Assembly (NCBI RefSeq): GCF_026914265.1
Contig: NC_069125.1
Coordinates: 71,316,046-71,380,045, forward strand
Source of the DNA: Mya arenaria
Lineage: Eukaryota; Mollusca; Bivalvia; Myida; Myidae
Length of the DNA: 64,000 nt
Direction: 5' to 3'
The position numbers and the translations under genes are program-made. The notes below the pieces were generated by a model. The model was given only the letters and a program-made list of their open reading frames with translations, was not told the DNA's origin and ran no database searches. Positions 46,219 to 59,760 of this stretch are shown here, one piece after another; within the stretch, counting starts at the first letter, position 1, and every line of letters starts with the position of its first letter.

Positions 46219-48300
46219 GATCAGTTACATGAATGCTTTAAATTTATCAAATATTCTTTATTTTGTTCGTCCCCCTTTTTACATCATCCTTATTCTCTAC
46301 TACATAAATTATGAATACACAATGTGGTTGGTATTGGTATTTGTCAAAATGTACACAACAGCTCAAAGGAACTGTTTTTTGCTTGTTGGCAATTGTTTTA
46401 TTATTTTGTTTTATTACTTGGAATCGATTGAATTAATAATAGTCCTTTACCACAATGTCAGCGTGACTTGGATTTTGCAGCCAGTATTTAGGCCACACGA
46501 AATTAATATTTTGTTCTTCGGAGTTTTGCCAATCAAAATGGGAGCGAGCGAGCGATAAAAAACAACAACAATTTTGTCAGTTTTCCTTACACCTCAAGCG
46601 AGTGGAGCGCGATTTTTTTAAAGAAGTATAAAGATATGTTCCGAATATTTCTGATTTCAGAGAGTTTTTTTATTCATCCTTGATTTTAAGAACACAGAAA
46701 TCAAGGTTATTAGCATTGGTTAGTCTTACCAATTTTTGGTCTATCCGTACCAGTGTTCCAAGCTATACTGATCGCTGTATGTGACCAGATGTTTGTTCGT
46801 ACTGTCCGCAATAATGAACAATGACTTCGAGCATGGCCACAACACATTTATTACTACTAATAACATTAAATTTCCTAAATTCGAGTCGCAGTGTTTTTAC
46901 CGGAAGCCGCCATTTTGTTCAAATGTATTGAAACCAATGTTAAACCGGTTGTTAAACAGTATAAAAATCCACGCATTGGTAACTTCCACTTTTTCTAAAA
47001 CTGCGTAGGAAAATTATATTATATTATTTTTCAGCTTTCAAAAAAGATTATTACCGCCAAAAATCCGGTTCGTAAAAAAATAGGTGTGGTAATTCCGCGG
47101 AACGAAACATCAATTTTGGGCGGCCTTAGGTCTAAATATGGTCATATACTCTTTGCCAGGATCGTAGGTGAGATTGATGTTTGACGGTGGTTTCAGGAAA
47201 CTTTACAATGTATTTTTAAATAATCCACAGCTCTGAAAGTATATACATGTAAGCTTAAGCATATAACACAAAATACACTATCAAACCACTATAATATAAG
47301 ATGCTCTTATAACCTCCTAACTATGCTAAAGGCCGTAATATTACATAACATTGTCCTATTGAAATAATATTAACATCTTATATAAAACAGCTAAAAACAC
47401 ATTTCACATCACAAGACATAAATTCCCCGGCTGAAGGGCAGACTGCCTACATACCCTCGCTGAGAGACTCGGTCACCCACAATCAATGGAGTGAGTAGAC
47501 CAACCTTAATATTAAAATCTAACTGGTGCCAAAGATTTTTAATAATTGAGTTTATATAATATTAACATGCAGGGTTAACTCATCATCTTGACTTTTAGAA
47601 ATATCTCGACTATAAATGCCAAACTTACTTAAATATTACAGATCAAATGTAATTATCACAACTACAAAACTTATCAATGTTTATTAATACTAGACATACA
47701 AATCTGGAACTAACTTATCAACAAACCTATCAAATATGGTAATTTCAACTTGCAAACTAAGAACGGGATGATCCGGTGTTCCCCCCAAAATATCAATTGA
47801 GAGTGACTATGGTGATAGATGACCACACAGCAATGACATTTTAAAAAGATAGAGAACTCCATTAATTTAATCAAAGCAGTTTTGCTTGTTTTCTCCCTTT
47901 CATCAAATATATTAAAATATCATTTTCTTAAAACTCTGACATAGTTACGCACCTCTCTGTCTCCTACAATGACGTTCCTTCATTATCTGATAGTCAAAAA
48001 TTAATTAAAAAAGCAATAAAATCAAATTACAACCAAAATCCAGGCAATTAGGTTTCAACAACACACTAATTTAACCAAAAGTAAATGCAAAATATATACA
48101 AAACCCCTAAACATACAAACTAAATTGCGAAATGTCACACTTACAACATACCAAATATTAATCACATGCCATCTCCCCCCCCCCCCCTTTTATAAATAAG
48201 TGTCTACACAAAATAACCAATTACTGGATAGTATGTCCATGAACAACTATTACTAAACATACACATAATTAAAATTGTAATTAAACTATCATAAAACGGC
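46219..48300. other. Intergenic DNA, nothing recognised
   Basis: AT-rich, with a C-run near 48174-48187. No supported exon. Sequence near 47030-47150 may be an old repeat. Confidence 0.5.
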
Positions 48301-49269
48301 TGTGTATTATTTTATAACTTTCGTCACTAACCTCCTCGCAATCTCACCATCCATACAGAACTCGTGATAGCCTTGTGATTCATGGAATCTGGCATCATAT
48401 GGTCTACTGTCTATTCCATACATCACATAACCGCTATTTTTCTCAGGGGCTCTTCTAGCCCTTTCGGATCTGCAGATTGATGGATGCGGCAACTGCCATT
48501 TTCTCTTCTTCTTTGTGGCTAACGTAACCTCCTTTAGGGTTGTATCAAGCGTACCAGGAATGTGTGTGTCCGTCGCATTGTGGAAAGTATCTTTATCAAC
48601 GGTCTGATCCTGTTCAACTTCATCTGTGTTCTTATATACCTTAATACCTCCTGAAGCTGCTTCGGTAACATAACTCTTGTCTCATTCTAATTCGACTTCT
48701 GCATTGTCCTCTTTGATAATCTCCTTTTCTCCCCTGATCAGTCTGTGACTGAAGAACTTTACTCCTTATCTATATTTATCACATCTATCTCAATTTCTGC
48801 CTCTAACTAAGGCACTAGCACACGGGGACGCCCCCGTGAAGATATGTCTGTGGCAAATAAACCACACCATCATCATTATGGCTGTCGTTGGTGATAATAC
48901 CTGACTCTTCTTTATCTCTGGATTCATACTTTAACTCCTCTTTTGTTTCCTAACTCTTCCTTTTTGGACACCATCAGCTCTCACCCGATGACTCACTGGG
49001 AATAGAAGGTTCCGATGCAGGGTCCTAACTCTTCCGGCACTGTTACATTCTTATATATACACGAGTACTTCTCCTTCTGTCCTCTTACCGTGTATACCTC
49101 CTCCAAAATCTGCACTTATGCCTATGCTTATCTCCTATTCATTGTTGACACATCTAACTATCAGTTCATAGTCTTTCTTTCTTTTGCCTTTCGTTTGCTT
49201 TCTCTACATGTTCATGACAGTAGCTCTTTACTACGTCATTGTCTCCTTGTTTTATACTCTTTTTGAGTC

Positions 49270-49990
49270 TTTACCTTTTCTTCTTTCTCTTTTTGAACGT
49301 GAAATATGACCTCAATAAGAAGACATGGGTTTCTGCCGAACATGAGTTCCTACGGTGAAAAAGTGGTTGATGAATGAGCGGTCGTATTGTAGACAAACAC
49401 TAGGGAACTTATGTACATCTTCCAATCATTCTTCTGGTCTTCCTCAAGTGTCTCTTGTATGCTGATAAGAGTCATGTTAAACCTTTCTGGGACTTCGTTT
49501 CTTTCAGGACGGTACACTGAAGTGTGACTATTCTTCATGTTGGTTAGTGCAATAGTTCCTTGATTAGTTGACTTTCAAAGTTGACACTTTGATCTGAGTG
49601 GAATCTATGTAGAATTCCATAATTCACAATGAACTGATTGTAAAGTGATCATGTAGTAGTTTTAGCAGTCTGGTTGCGTGTTATTAGTGCGTAGTTTGTA
49701 AAGTGGTCGGTGACCAACTAATATGATTGAACATCCTCCCTTGTATGGTTCCAATGTCAACAAATCAAATCAAACAAGCTTTAAGTGGAAAGTTGTATTA
49801 ACACTTACTAATGGTATACGTGTGTTTGTGGGAGACTTCCTCCTCAAACAACGATTCCAAGACTTCACAAAGTATTATATTTGTGTTGTCAAACAAGGCC
49901 AGAAAAATCTTAATCGTATGAGATGTTGTCCTATCCATGCCTAGATGGCCTACATAAGTGTGCATACCTGTCAAAACATCTTGTCTATAA
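49270..49990 (-). pseudogene. Integrase remnant of the Gypsy element
   Basis: The core segment at 49350-49538 keeps SVYRPERNEVPERFN and YNTTAHSSTTFSP, typical of the integrase catalytic core C-terminal half. The zinc-binding and first catalytic-Asp regions to the right (49560-49990) survive only in shifted frames. Confidence 0.8.
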
Positions 49991-50138
49991 CGCTCAGGTG
50001 CAACTAATTGTTTCTTTTTTCACTCACCATCGCTCTACTATACTCTACTAAGCCATTTTGTATTCTTCTCTTATCTATCACCGCAATCCTCCATTTTCAA
50101 ACAAGGGGGTCCTCTATATGTTTCCTGATCTCCCTTAA

Positions 50139-50540
50139 CTATACTTTTGCAAATGGGGTACTAGCGCTTTCAGAAACCTCTACTATGTTCATATTCATAT
50201 TGGGTACAGGGTTTATGTGTGGAGAAGTAAGTGCACTACCAATTGCTCTCACTGCATCTCTATCTAACTTCACTATCTCTGCAGTTGCATTCCCATCTTG
50301 TTCCATGACATTTATCTTCTCAAATTGGTACCGACTGAGTGCACCTGTGTCACAATTCTTGGTCTCCGGTGCAGCTGCCCATCTCTGGCTCGCAGCATTA
50401 AGGTTGAGTGAAGAGAGTATATGAGTCGATGGGTTATTTTCTGTGTATACCATGAAATGAATTCCTGTCAAATAATCCGACGATTTTAAAGTTACTGCCC
50501 ACTTCAACGCCAAAAATGCTAATCTGTAAAGATCACTCTG
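50139..50540 (-). pseudogene. RNase H remnant of the Gypsy element
   Basis: Open from about 50513 to 50139 with LKWAVTLKSSDYL, VYTENNPSTHILSSLNLN and a GALSRYQFEKIN continuation. The expected catalytic Asp of YTDNNP is Glu here. Confidence 0.8.
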
Positions 50541-50789
50541 TTCATACGCTCTTGTTGTTTATATAGTACTGTCCAAATCCACTGTTGCATAGATCAATGT
50601 GCAATTCAAAGGGCTTACTAAAATTCGGGTAGACTAATTTTGATGGACTTGTCAATATATCTTTCAAATCTTGAAATATCTTTTCTGCTTTCTCCTTTTG
50701 GCCTTTTTGGCCTTTCTTGGAGGGTGGGGCTGGGGTGGAATCAACTCAGCTAAGGGACGGGTAATTCTCGAACAAACGTTTTTCAAATC

Positions 50790-50954
50790 TACAACAATAC
50801 CCCGTAAATGCTAAGATACTGTGGAGCTCTTATGGCGTGATTGGTGCTGGCCAGTTCCTAACCATGTCAATTTTATTAGGATCAGTTACAATTCCGGCTT
50901 TGCTTAATACAATCAGGTGTTACCACCAACGACAGCCATGATGACCAAGGAAGT

Positions 50955-51006
<52 letters not shown>

Positions 51007-51560
51007 GAAACTATGTTTCTCGGGGACCTATTTAAGAGATGTTCATCAGAAGTTCTACTGAAGATAATTAGGTCATATAACTATAATATACAGATCGACA
51101 TGTTTATTTGACCTAGGCATTCAATCGTCAATCTACTATAACTGGCTGGCGCATTAGTCAATCTAAAAAGCATCAACTTATATTCGAAGTGCCCCAAAGG
51201 TCATTTTTTGAAAACAGTTCTCTCTTCATGTTCTTCCTCTATTGGTAGCTGATGATATCCATTTTTGATGTCCATTGTGGTGAAATAGAGAATCCCGTGT
51301 CAAACATCTCTTCTATTCTAGGAAGACCGTTGGCATCTTTAGCTGTCCGTTAATCATTCTGTAATCTACACTTAGCCGTAGCTGTCCATTTTTCTTTCTA
51401 ACCAAAACTACTGGTTAAGCCCATGGCCATGTTGATGGCCGTATGATGCCACATGACAACAAATGTTTTAAATGCGACCTGACATTTATACTATAGCATT
51501 TGGTACCCGCCGTGACATTGCGTAAATAGTATAGGATTCATTAATTCAATTTGGTTTTTG
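50790..51560 (-). pseudogene. Reverse transcriptase remnant of the Gypsy element
   Basis: Palm/finger motifs are recognisable in alternating frames (VLVRKKNGQLRLSVDYRMI near 51350-51410, LPRIEEMFD near 51310, MDIISYQ near 51260, VRNWPAPITP near 50850). In-frame stops and indels abolish the reading frame. Confidence 0.75.
50957..51003. repeat. (TC)n microsatellite
   Basis: TC dinucleotide run of about 46 bp within the Gypsy remnant. Confidence 0.97.
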
Positions 51561-51970
51561 AAAAAGCTTGTTCTGAATATATATATATATATCCCGATGG
51601 TTTTAAAGCGTTCACATTTGTTTCTGTTCTAAACTAATTAAAGGGTCTTCATCTATATTCATCTCTCCAACTGTATTTCTTCTCTTCTGATCTATGTCTT
51701 TTTCGTCAATCATATTCAAAACATCATCGGTGACTGTTACTGGTTGTATCTCACATACAATTGCCTTTTTATGAAATATAAATGGGATTACTTGAATGAT
51801 TTGAAATGGTAATGGTAACTGCATTGGCATCTGCATAGGTAGGATGGCCATATCCGTACCACATACAATGACTGCTGAAGGCTTATGATCAATCTTCTTT
51901 TCAATGTACCACTTGATGTGGTGTTTTTGGGATTCAGTGTCAACTTGTGTGGTAAAGCACATCTGATGAT

Positions 51971-53393
51971 TCCTAATCTATTCTTATTCTGTTTCAATTT
52001 TCTTTTTCTAATCACTATAGTTCTATAGCATAACTATCATATATGTTAGTTTAGCTATCTGTAAAAATATTTATCCATATTTCCGTCTACAATCCTCTTG
52101 GAATTCTTGCAAAATGTTGGTTGCAATTATGACTAGTGTTGAACTCGAAAATTTTGTATCATGTGAAACAAAATTAATAAAGTATAATGCTGTCTGCTTC
52201 TTACTTTCTGGGATTCCAGATACTTGTCATCGGCAGCATATCTAACACGACTATAGACAACCGTTTCAGTTCTACTTGTTTTAGTTAAATATATGAGCAT
52301 ATCATGAAATAGTTCATGTTTAAAAGTTAACAACGATTTCGTTAATTGATGTTTCTGTGGTGAAAAATATGGATAGTAAATGGTTTAAATAGTCCATAAT
52401 AGAGTATATTTCTTTCATGCTTTACGATGAAATATGGGGGTTTAACAGTGAAATAACAACAGTGAAAATATATGTACTTGCCTTGATCAAACAGAACATT
52501 GGACTTCAGTAAATTATGTCAAAAAAATTAAAAAAAGGAAAGAAATATTTTATAAATTTAAATAAATATATAATTGGAAATTAACAACTTACCGTTTATT
52601 ACCGGTTATCCCGTTTATCAAACAATTTACTGATCTTTGAAGCTGAATGTTCGAACATTTGCTTTCATACCAAACAAATTACAGACAAAAACAACTGTTC
52701 GAACATAAATAAAATTTTATATCCTCGTTCAAATGTATTTTGAACTGTTAACCGTTGTAGTACGTAAAATGAGCTTCCTGGAGAATTCACACAATTTACA
52801 GATATATCCGATATTTTTTTACCCCACCCACACCTCAAAATATGTCAACAAACTAGCGTGGCATTTACTCTTGACTTGGAAAACAAACATTTTAAATCGA
52901 AACAGACTGGTCTCTGACAGTAAGATGACTGAATATTAACATACTATAAAAACACGCGTACATGCAGTCTTAAACTAAGAAGAATGGTTAAAATCCAATG
53001 AGTATCCACATTTGTTTTGCTAACACATTTGACCTTCCAAATTTTCATTCTTTAAATAGCGGCGTAGTAATTTGATTTTGTATTCATGCCCATCTTAAAA
53101 TAAAAAGTGTTTTCATTATTTTTTGGAACATATGTGCACTAATAATACTTCATTGTTTACTGTTCATAAAGATTTGCAATAAAAAAAAACGAGCGAATAT
53201 TAAGCTATAAGAATGACTAGCAGAGAACTATTTCTCAGCAAACCGAAAGTAGAAAAGTTGACAGCTATAACTATGCATGGGGGGCGCCTCACGGGTAGCG
53301 GCCTAAAGCCCACCCTTTTCAAAAAAGGGGGTAATTCAGAAATAAATAAAAAAGAAATAAAACTCCGAAAATAAGCATAAAAGAAACAGAAAA
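51971..53393. other. Intergenic DNA, nothing recognised
   Basis: AT-rich, without supported exons or repeats. A Gypsy 5' LTR or gag would be expected here but is not recognisable. Confidence 0.5.
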
Positions 53394-53541
53394 TTTGTTT
53401 ATTTCAGTGTAAGATCGTATTTTATTTCACTCGTGATCATAAAAAAAACTACATTTTCACTCGTGGCTTCGCCACTCGTGAAAATATGTTTTTCTATGAC
53501 ACTCGTGAAATAAAATATGATCTTACACTGAAATAAACAAA
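53394..53541. mobile_element. 148-bp hairpin element
   Basis: Arms of about 71 bases pair nearly throughout: TTTGTTTATTTCAGTGTAAG at the left with CTTACACTGAAATAAACAAA at the right. Inner TTTCACTCGTGGC pairs with GCCACTCGTGAAA around a tiny TTC centre. It is probably a short fold-back MITE. Confidence 0.85.
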
Positions 53542-56500
53542 TATCCTCTATATACTACTTTGATGACTAGGAATGACATTTTTCTATCGCATGGCAATTC
53601 CCCAGCTCATACAGATAAGGCGATGGTGCAAGAAGTTTATAGTATTAGTTCCGTTATTCCAGTGCATGGATATAGTGCATAAGTCAGGTGTCTTTTATGA
53701 TATGTTTATCAAATTCTATAGATACTGTTGTTAATAATATGATACAAATATAGTTCATTTATGTATTTATGATATGTATATCAAACTCTATAGGTACAGC
53801 TGATATATATTTGATACTTATATACTTGTTTATAGTTTACTTGCTTGTTCGCTATTTGAATTTGTATACGTAAGCCATTCGATGAATTTAATCACGGGTC
53901 ATGTTGGCCTATTTAAATATATATTGTGTGTTATATTTCCTTGAATAAACCTTCTTCTTCCTTTTCTGTCATAGAACATAAAATAAATTGTGCTTGAACC
54001 CGGTTTCTAATTAATTGCCTACTTTGTTGTCTTAAAGAAGAGTTTTCGGGGGCAAATATTATACTAAAATATTATTTGAAGCAAAATGTGTCAGTGCGTG
54101 AAACTTCACTCTGAAGATTTAAGACAATAACTAGTAGGATTACAGTAATGGTATTTGCCCCCTGTACTCAAACGTACTTTTTGATCTTACTAACCTTTGT
54201 TGGAAGAGATAACAAGGACCTATATGTAAAAAATAGACACGACGTTTTTGCACAATTACATTGTGTTTTGTCAAGAAATTACACCATCAATTATTTGTAT
54301 GGGCTGGGGAATAGTCAAGTTACAGGAAAATGCCCATTTTTGTACAACTTTTAAAATAATAAAACAGATATTGCTAGTTATTTTCGTCTTTGTAAAGTCT
54401 TAAAAATCTTGGCTAATTATTCTGTTTTTGATACCGTCCAATTAAATGGCAAGGTAATGTTATCTCAATATAGCGCACCTAGCCAGTGTAAGTTTCCTAT
54501 TATGGCTTGTTTATAATGAGGTGTTACAAGAACTGGTCCAAACCAGAGATACTGGAAAGCAAATTATACCTACATTATTATAAATAGCAAGTTTCGTGTG
54601 GGTTTATCTAGAATATTTATGCGAAAAGCTACAGAAACCAGCTCAGTAGCAATACGCAAAACATAAACCCGGTTTAATGGCACTGGGTTAACGCCAAAGA
54701 CATAGAACATAAAAACAAAAAATCAAAAACAAGAAACATGGAAGAACAGCACAAAGCTCCACAAACAGCACAATAACTTTTTATCTAGAATAACATGAAC
54801 TATTTTTCATTAGAACACTTGTGTTTTCAGCGTATTCCAGAAACTTTTCGAAGACTTAACTTTGAGTTTTTTTTTTAAAACAATATATCAAAGAGTATTT
54901 AACTATTATCAGAATGCAATAAAATTGTTTAGCTGTATGTCAGGGTAAATAGTTAATGTATGTAGCATATTTAAATGCACATAATCAAGGAAATCAAGTC
55001 TGTCAACTCCAGAATCATCTTTCCAGATTCAAAAACATCTATCTTAAAACCAACCTAGCCATTGATAAAATTATTTTGATTACAATCAAGCAAAATTTCC
55101 TTTACATTAAATTGTACATAAAATTGTGAAATACAGACTGTTTTCGCGAAAAACAGGTGTGTTTTTTTATATAGATTTCTACGTCTTTACTAATTTTGAC
55201 AACCAAATAAAACTGCTATTAACATTCAAACTCACTTTTTAAAAATGATGTTGAATATCTTATATGTAAAATCATTTTTTAAGTTATATTTTGTTCCCTA
55301 TTTATATGTTCTGAAAGTAAATCGAATATATCACTTTGTTTGTGTTTATCATCTAAAAAACCCACACCACAAACATCTTAAAAGTGTAGCAAAATCGCTA
55401 TAGTTCCTCCAAAATCTTATTTAAATACTGTTTACATGAGCATCGAAGTTTCAACACACATACAGTATCTTGAATTTCAATACCTTTCCACCACTTTACT
55501 TCTGACTATGTCATTACCTTACAGTAAGTAAAGGGCGATTTTTTCTCACTATGGTACTTGCTATTTTTGAAACAGAAATTATTAAAGTGACTAGACACCA
55601 GATGGTCCAAATATTGGCATACAGTCATTTCTAAAAACTATACTAGCTAGTATGTGGCCGATTATACATCAGTTTACAGAACAGAACATACAGAACAGAA
55701 CTGAACATAATTTATTACACGTAAACTATACAGGTTTTTGTATTTCATATACATATTAAATATATTACAATTACAATTACACAATGTAGTGTGAAATATT
55801 AAATCAATATTATAATCATTTCTTGTTTAAGGATGAACTGGAATAGTAAACCACAAATCTATCAAACTATAATAGTATACAATACAATAACCAATAGTTT
55901 GCTTTTTATATCCTAGTATATGTTGGAACAAATGATATTCAATTTCTAGCATTAAAACAGACTTACATTGTATATATAAACATGAATGGTAACACATAGT
56001 TACAAATGTTAACAAAGCATACTACTGCTTTAAATAAATATTAAGGGAAGTGAAAGCCACTTGATGAGTCTCGATAATTTTACCGACCTTATTATCAAGC
56101 TTACTGGGTGGGCTTATCCCAGTAATTTTAAATTGGAAAAATACACAAAATCTGCGGAAGATGCATGAGTCGTAAGCGACGTGGTACATCAGTAAGTAAG
56201 ATTCAATGCGTTGTACACAACGGTTTTAATTTGATGTAAGTTTTTGACAATTTTCTTTTTTTCTAGCAATTGTATCATCTGGTGTCTTTAGCGCCAGAGA
56301 CCATAATTTTTACACTCGAGATTGGAGTGGAGATCGCTATGAAAGGCTGTAAACTTTATAATAAGAAAGTCCTGAGGTATAATGTTATGTTATATAATTT
56401 CATTGTGTGATCTTTTGTAACATGTTTCATCGCATGTGCCAATCATACGTGTTTCATTTTCACATTCACACTGAATTTGACAATGTAACATTAAACACGA

Positions 56501-57717
56501 TATTTTATAGAAAGCAAACTAGGTGTGATACTTGACAAGCATACAAATAAAAGTTTAGACGTTGACTATTTTGAGGAAGGTTTAAGATGTGCGGCGCGTT
56601 TACAAAAATATATTGGACATTTCTTGTGATTCCGACTTGTCTTTGTTAATAATGAGCAGGACTTGTTCCTTGTGTGTAACGCAATAAACTGATCATATCA
56701 TGACAAATCGTTTTTAAGTATAATTGTTGGTATGTTGGGTGTGTGTACCAAACTTAAAGTATTTTGATCAGATACGTTTTGAACGCCGCAATGAGCACAA
56801 ATGATGTGTTTCAAACTAAACTGATATTCCTTTAGAATACAACTACCAAGGTCAACTTTAATGGCACCATAATTATAGAGCCACAGAAGAAGAAAATACA
56901 ACAACGTACATACATAAAAACTTAGCGTTGCTTCCTCGGCATTATCAGAGGACCACTAGAAAAACAAATCTTACTTTTATGCTTTTATTAATGAAAAACT
57001 CGATTATTTTGATTACATGTACGTTGTTGTTACTCTCATACCGAGAATGCTTATTATATAATGTCAGTGTTCACACTCTTCTAAAAATGATATGTTTATA
57101 CATAAAACATAAATAACAGCAGATTATTATTTGACTTAAATAATACAATGAACACTACCGGAACAAGCCCAGTAGTCAAACAATACATTATAAACAAGCC
57201 CCGTTTAAAGGCCTTAATCGCGTTGATTTGATTTTGGTTTTCGTTTAGCTTAACAGAGAGAACAAAGAGGGAAACAATTAGAAAGATTCAAGGACTAACA
57301 CAATATTTCACACCGGGGCCCAATCTCTCGAAACTTCTTAAGTCTCATATAACAGAATTAAGCTAAGCTAAATTGGGGCCTGAACTTCTTTAATCCGATT
57401 TGAAAAAAGCGACGAGCACGTTGTATGATATTACACAACGGTTTACCAAAACCGGGAAAACATTTCTAAAAAACATAAAGATTTGGAGCGATATTTTTGC
57501 TGCATTTTTTCAGGTTTTACCATGGCTGAATTTAAATGCCATCACGAACATTCGAGCAAAACATCTCCAAACAGACATGCATTGTGCGGATCTTGAGTTA
57601 ACCCCCCGATACTTTATAGAATATTAACGGAAATTGTTTATGCTTGACAGTTTCGATGTATAACAATACAAAGTATTTAATTTTGATTTCCGTTGAAAAA
57701 GTTGTATGGAAAAATGA
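53542..57717. other. Long AT-rich stretch, nothing recognised
   Basis: No exon with both good splice signals and protein-like composition was found on either strand. Small local repeats (e.g. CAGAACAGAAC near 55680, a duplicated TATGATATG(T/T)(T/A)TATCAAA near 53700-53790) are the only structure. Confidence 0.5.
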
Positions 57718-57858
57718 AGTGGGAGCTGTAACCCTCACGGTTGTTTGTCGGCTTGCAATGCAATTTCGTCCACGTTTTTGGTATTGGTCATGGTTGTGGG
57801 CCTGGCCTTATTTCAGAGTCTTACATGTCTATGTATTATATTACTAATATATGTATAA
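57718..57858 (+). other. Short Cys-rich ORF followed by a hydrophobic segment, unassigned
   Basis: One frame reads GSCNPHGCLSACNA and then a long hydrophobic run (STFLVLVMVVGLALFQS) to TAA. It opens after a TGA at 57715, without a Met or a convincing acceptor. It could be a small exon or chance; no family recognised. Confidence 0.2.
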
Positions 57859-58149
57859 ACATAAACATACTGTTACACATGATTTATTCGAACAAAACAA
57901 GTCATCTTTCATAAAAGATAACAAACTATTCGTATGTAAACATTAGTAACATATCACACTATCGGAACACTTGAAATGAATGCAGGTAGGCAACATCACA
58001 ATTATTATATTAATATTAACATTATATGAGTTTATGTCATGAGCTCTGTCTATTTACAATTTAAATACTTTTGATCGCAACAAACTGACACAAAAGGACT
58101 AGACATTGCATGATTAACATTTGATAGGCAATAGAAACTAACAGAATTA

Positions 58150-58986
58150 GAATTAATAAACTTGACTTACCATATTATCTTCAACTTAAAGTATTTGATC
58201 ATACTATTGCTCCTATATTAACTTACTCTTGTGAAATCCTAGGATTTGAGAATACCGAAATTTATGAAAAAAATCATCTAGATCTAGAAAATAACAAATT
58301 CAAGGAAAAGTACACCTGCATATATGTTATATGGCGAGCTTGGCAGAGAACCGCTTAAAATTACAATTCAAAATAGAATGATTGCTTATTGGAGCAAACT
58401 AGTACTATTTGAGGACTTATATGCATCAATTGTTTACCGCTCGATGCGACAAAGTAACCTAAATTTTAAATGGCTTAATTATATAAAGTTTATTTTTGAC
58501 TCCACTGGTAATTCAAATTTGTTAGAAAATCAAATAAACGTAAATGTTAAGTTCACAAGTTATAGTATAACGAAAATATTAAAAGACCAGTACTTACAAT
58601 TTTGGCACGAAAAAATGAGATCGTCCAATAAAGGATTATTTTATAACAGCTTTAAGCAAACGATTACACAAGAGAAGTATTTAACTATCATTCCACTAAA
58701 TCATGATTTAAATTTATACAAACTTAGATCATGTAATTTTAAATTTCCAGTTGAAACTTTAGCATGGCAAGGAATAGAATACGCGCACAGGCGGTGTCCG
58801 CTCTGTCAGTCAGACATTGGCGACAGCTACCATTACATATTAACGTGCACAATTTTCCAGGACCAAAGAAAAAGCTTCATTTCACGATATTATTGGCAGC
58901 ATCCAAATATGATAAAATATAGCGAGCTCCTAAGTACAAGTAATAAAAAACTCTCGTTAATCTGTCAAAGTTCGCCAGATATCTGA
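58150..58986 (+). pseudogene. Truncated non-LTR retrotransposon (LINE) 3' end
   Basis: The C-terminal part of a LINE reverse-transcriptase polyprotein. The thumb-like region (KVFDHTIAPILTYSCEILGF, 58180-58250) is followed after a frame change near 58320 by LYGELGREPLKITI and RMIAYWSKL, then 58324-58986 is open. A terminal zinc-knuckle-like motif RCPLCQSDIGDSYHYILTC (C-x2-C...H...C) and RKSFISRYYWQHPNMIKY complete the usual mollusc LINE tail. Endonuclease and catalytic RT domains are absent. It is a 5'-truncated, frameshifted insertion. Confidence 0.85.
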
Positions 58987-59313
58987 TGAATCACGTGAAA
59001 TTTTAACAATTATTAATTACTCTACTTCTTCTTACCTCCAGGCTTATATTCCAAATCACGCAGCGATCATTATCTCTACAAAGTCCATTATTCATAACTA
59101 GTTAAATCTAAATGATCTCATATTAAATTTGTAGCAAGTCCAAGACCACTTACACCATTCATAAATTTCTGCACGTGCTTTTTGTACCGTTAGCCAACGA
59201 AACGAGGCGAATTTCCATTCATAAAATATCCCGAGTTTAAGGGACTTGTTTTTACTACAGATCTGTTAGTATACATGCCAAATTTTAAGCTGTACAACTT
59301 TGTATTACAATAA

Positions 59314-59760
59314 TTACACCTCAACTTCCATTCCTTAAATGAACTGCCTTGTGGCAATTGCGTTCATCAATCGATGAACGCAACATCTTCGGATATGTTC
59401 GGATCGTAATTCATTGCATAACAATATACATGAAAGCTATTGATCTTGTTATTGGTTGTATTGTGTCAGCAGGTCCCGTAAAATATTGATCAACATTTTA
59501 GAAAGTGTTAGTTTATTATATTTTAAATATATTGGTGCCAGAAGTGTTTCAATTTTTACGTTTAAAGTGATTTCAAGTGGTTGATCTTTTCCAGCGTTAT
59601 TGTGACGTCATTTGAAAATAATGTTTCCGGTTATAGTCGGGTCGTTCTATTTACAGAATGGGTAAGAACGGTTTACTGAAAGGTTTTCTTAAATGAAATG
59701 AAGTAGTTTTTTAAACAATTCTTGAATGAAATAATGAACTATTGGTGTAAATATAAGGAA
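59314..59760 (+). repeat. Dispersed repeat, copy 2 (partner near 9.57-9.92 kb)
   Basis: The body at 59314-59593 matches the reverse complement of 9645-9924, including GCGTTCATCAATCGATGAAC and CGGATATGTTCGGATCG. After about 90 bp, 59683-59760 matches 9568-9641 directly (TTCTTGAATGAAATAATGAA, CTATTGGTGTAAATATAAGG). Confidence 0.75.

Larger units (their letters stand above)
48307..51970 (-). mobile_element. Decayed Ty3/Gypsy LTR retrotransposon (pol region)
   Basis: Read on the minus strand, the order of remnants is Ty3/Gypsy-like: a linker ORF (51612-51962), reverse transcriptase (about 50790-51560), RNase H (about 50139-50540), integrase (about 49270-49990) and a basic post-integrase segment (48307-48510, with RSERARRAPEKN). 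Diagnostic pieces are VLVRKKNGQLRLSVDYR in RT, ALKWAV...VYTENNPSTHILS in RNase H, and ERFNMTL...DWKMYISSLVFVYN in integrase. Stops and frameshifts break every domain and a TC microsatellite interrupts the RT end. No gag and no LTR pair were identified. It is a dead copy. Confidence 0.88.

Noticed and set aside
58324..58986. Host gene of 220 codons
   Set aside because: Motifs and the terminal cysteine knuckle are those of LINE polyproteins. Upstream coding is frameshifted and the catalytic domains are missing.
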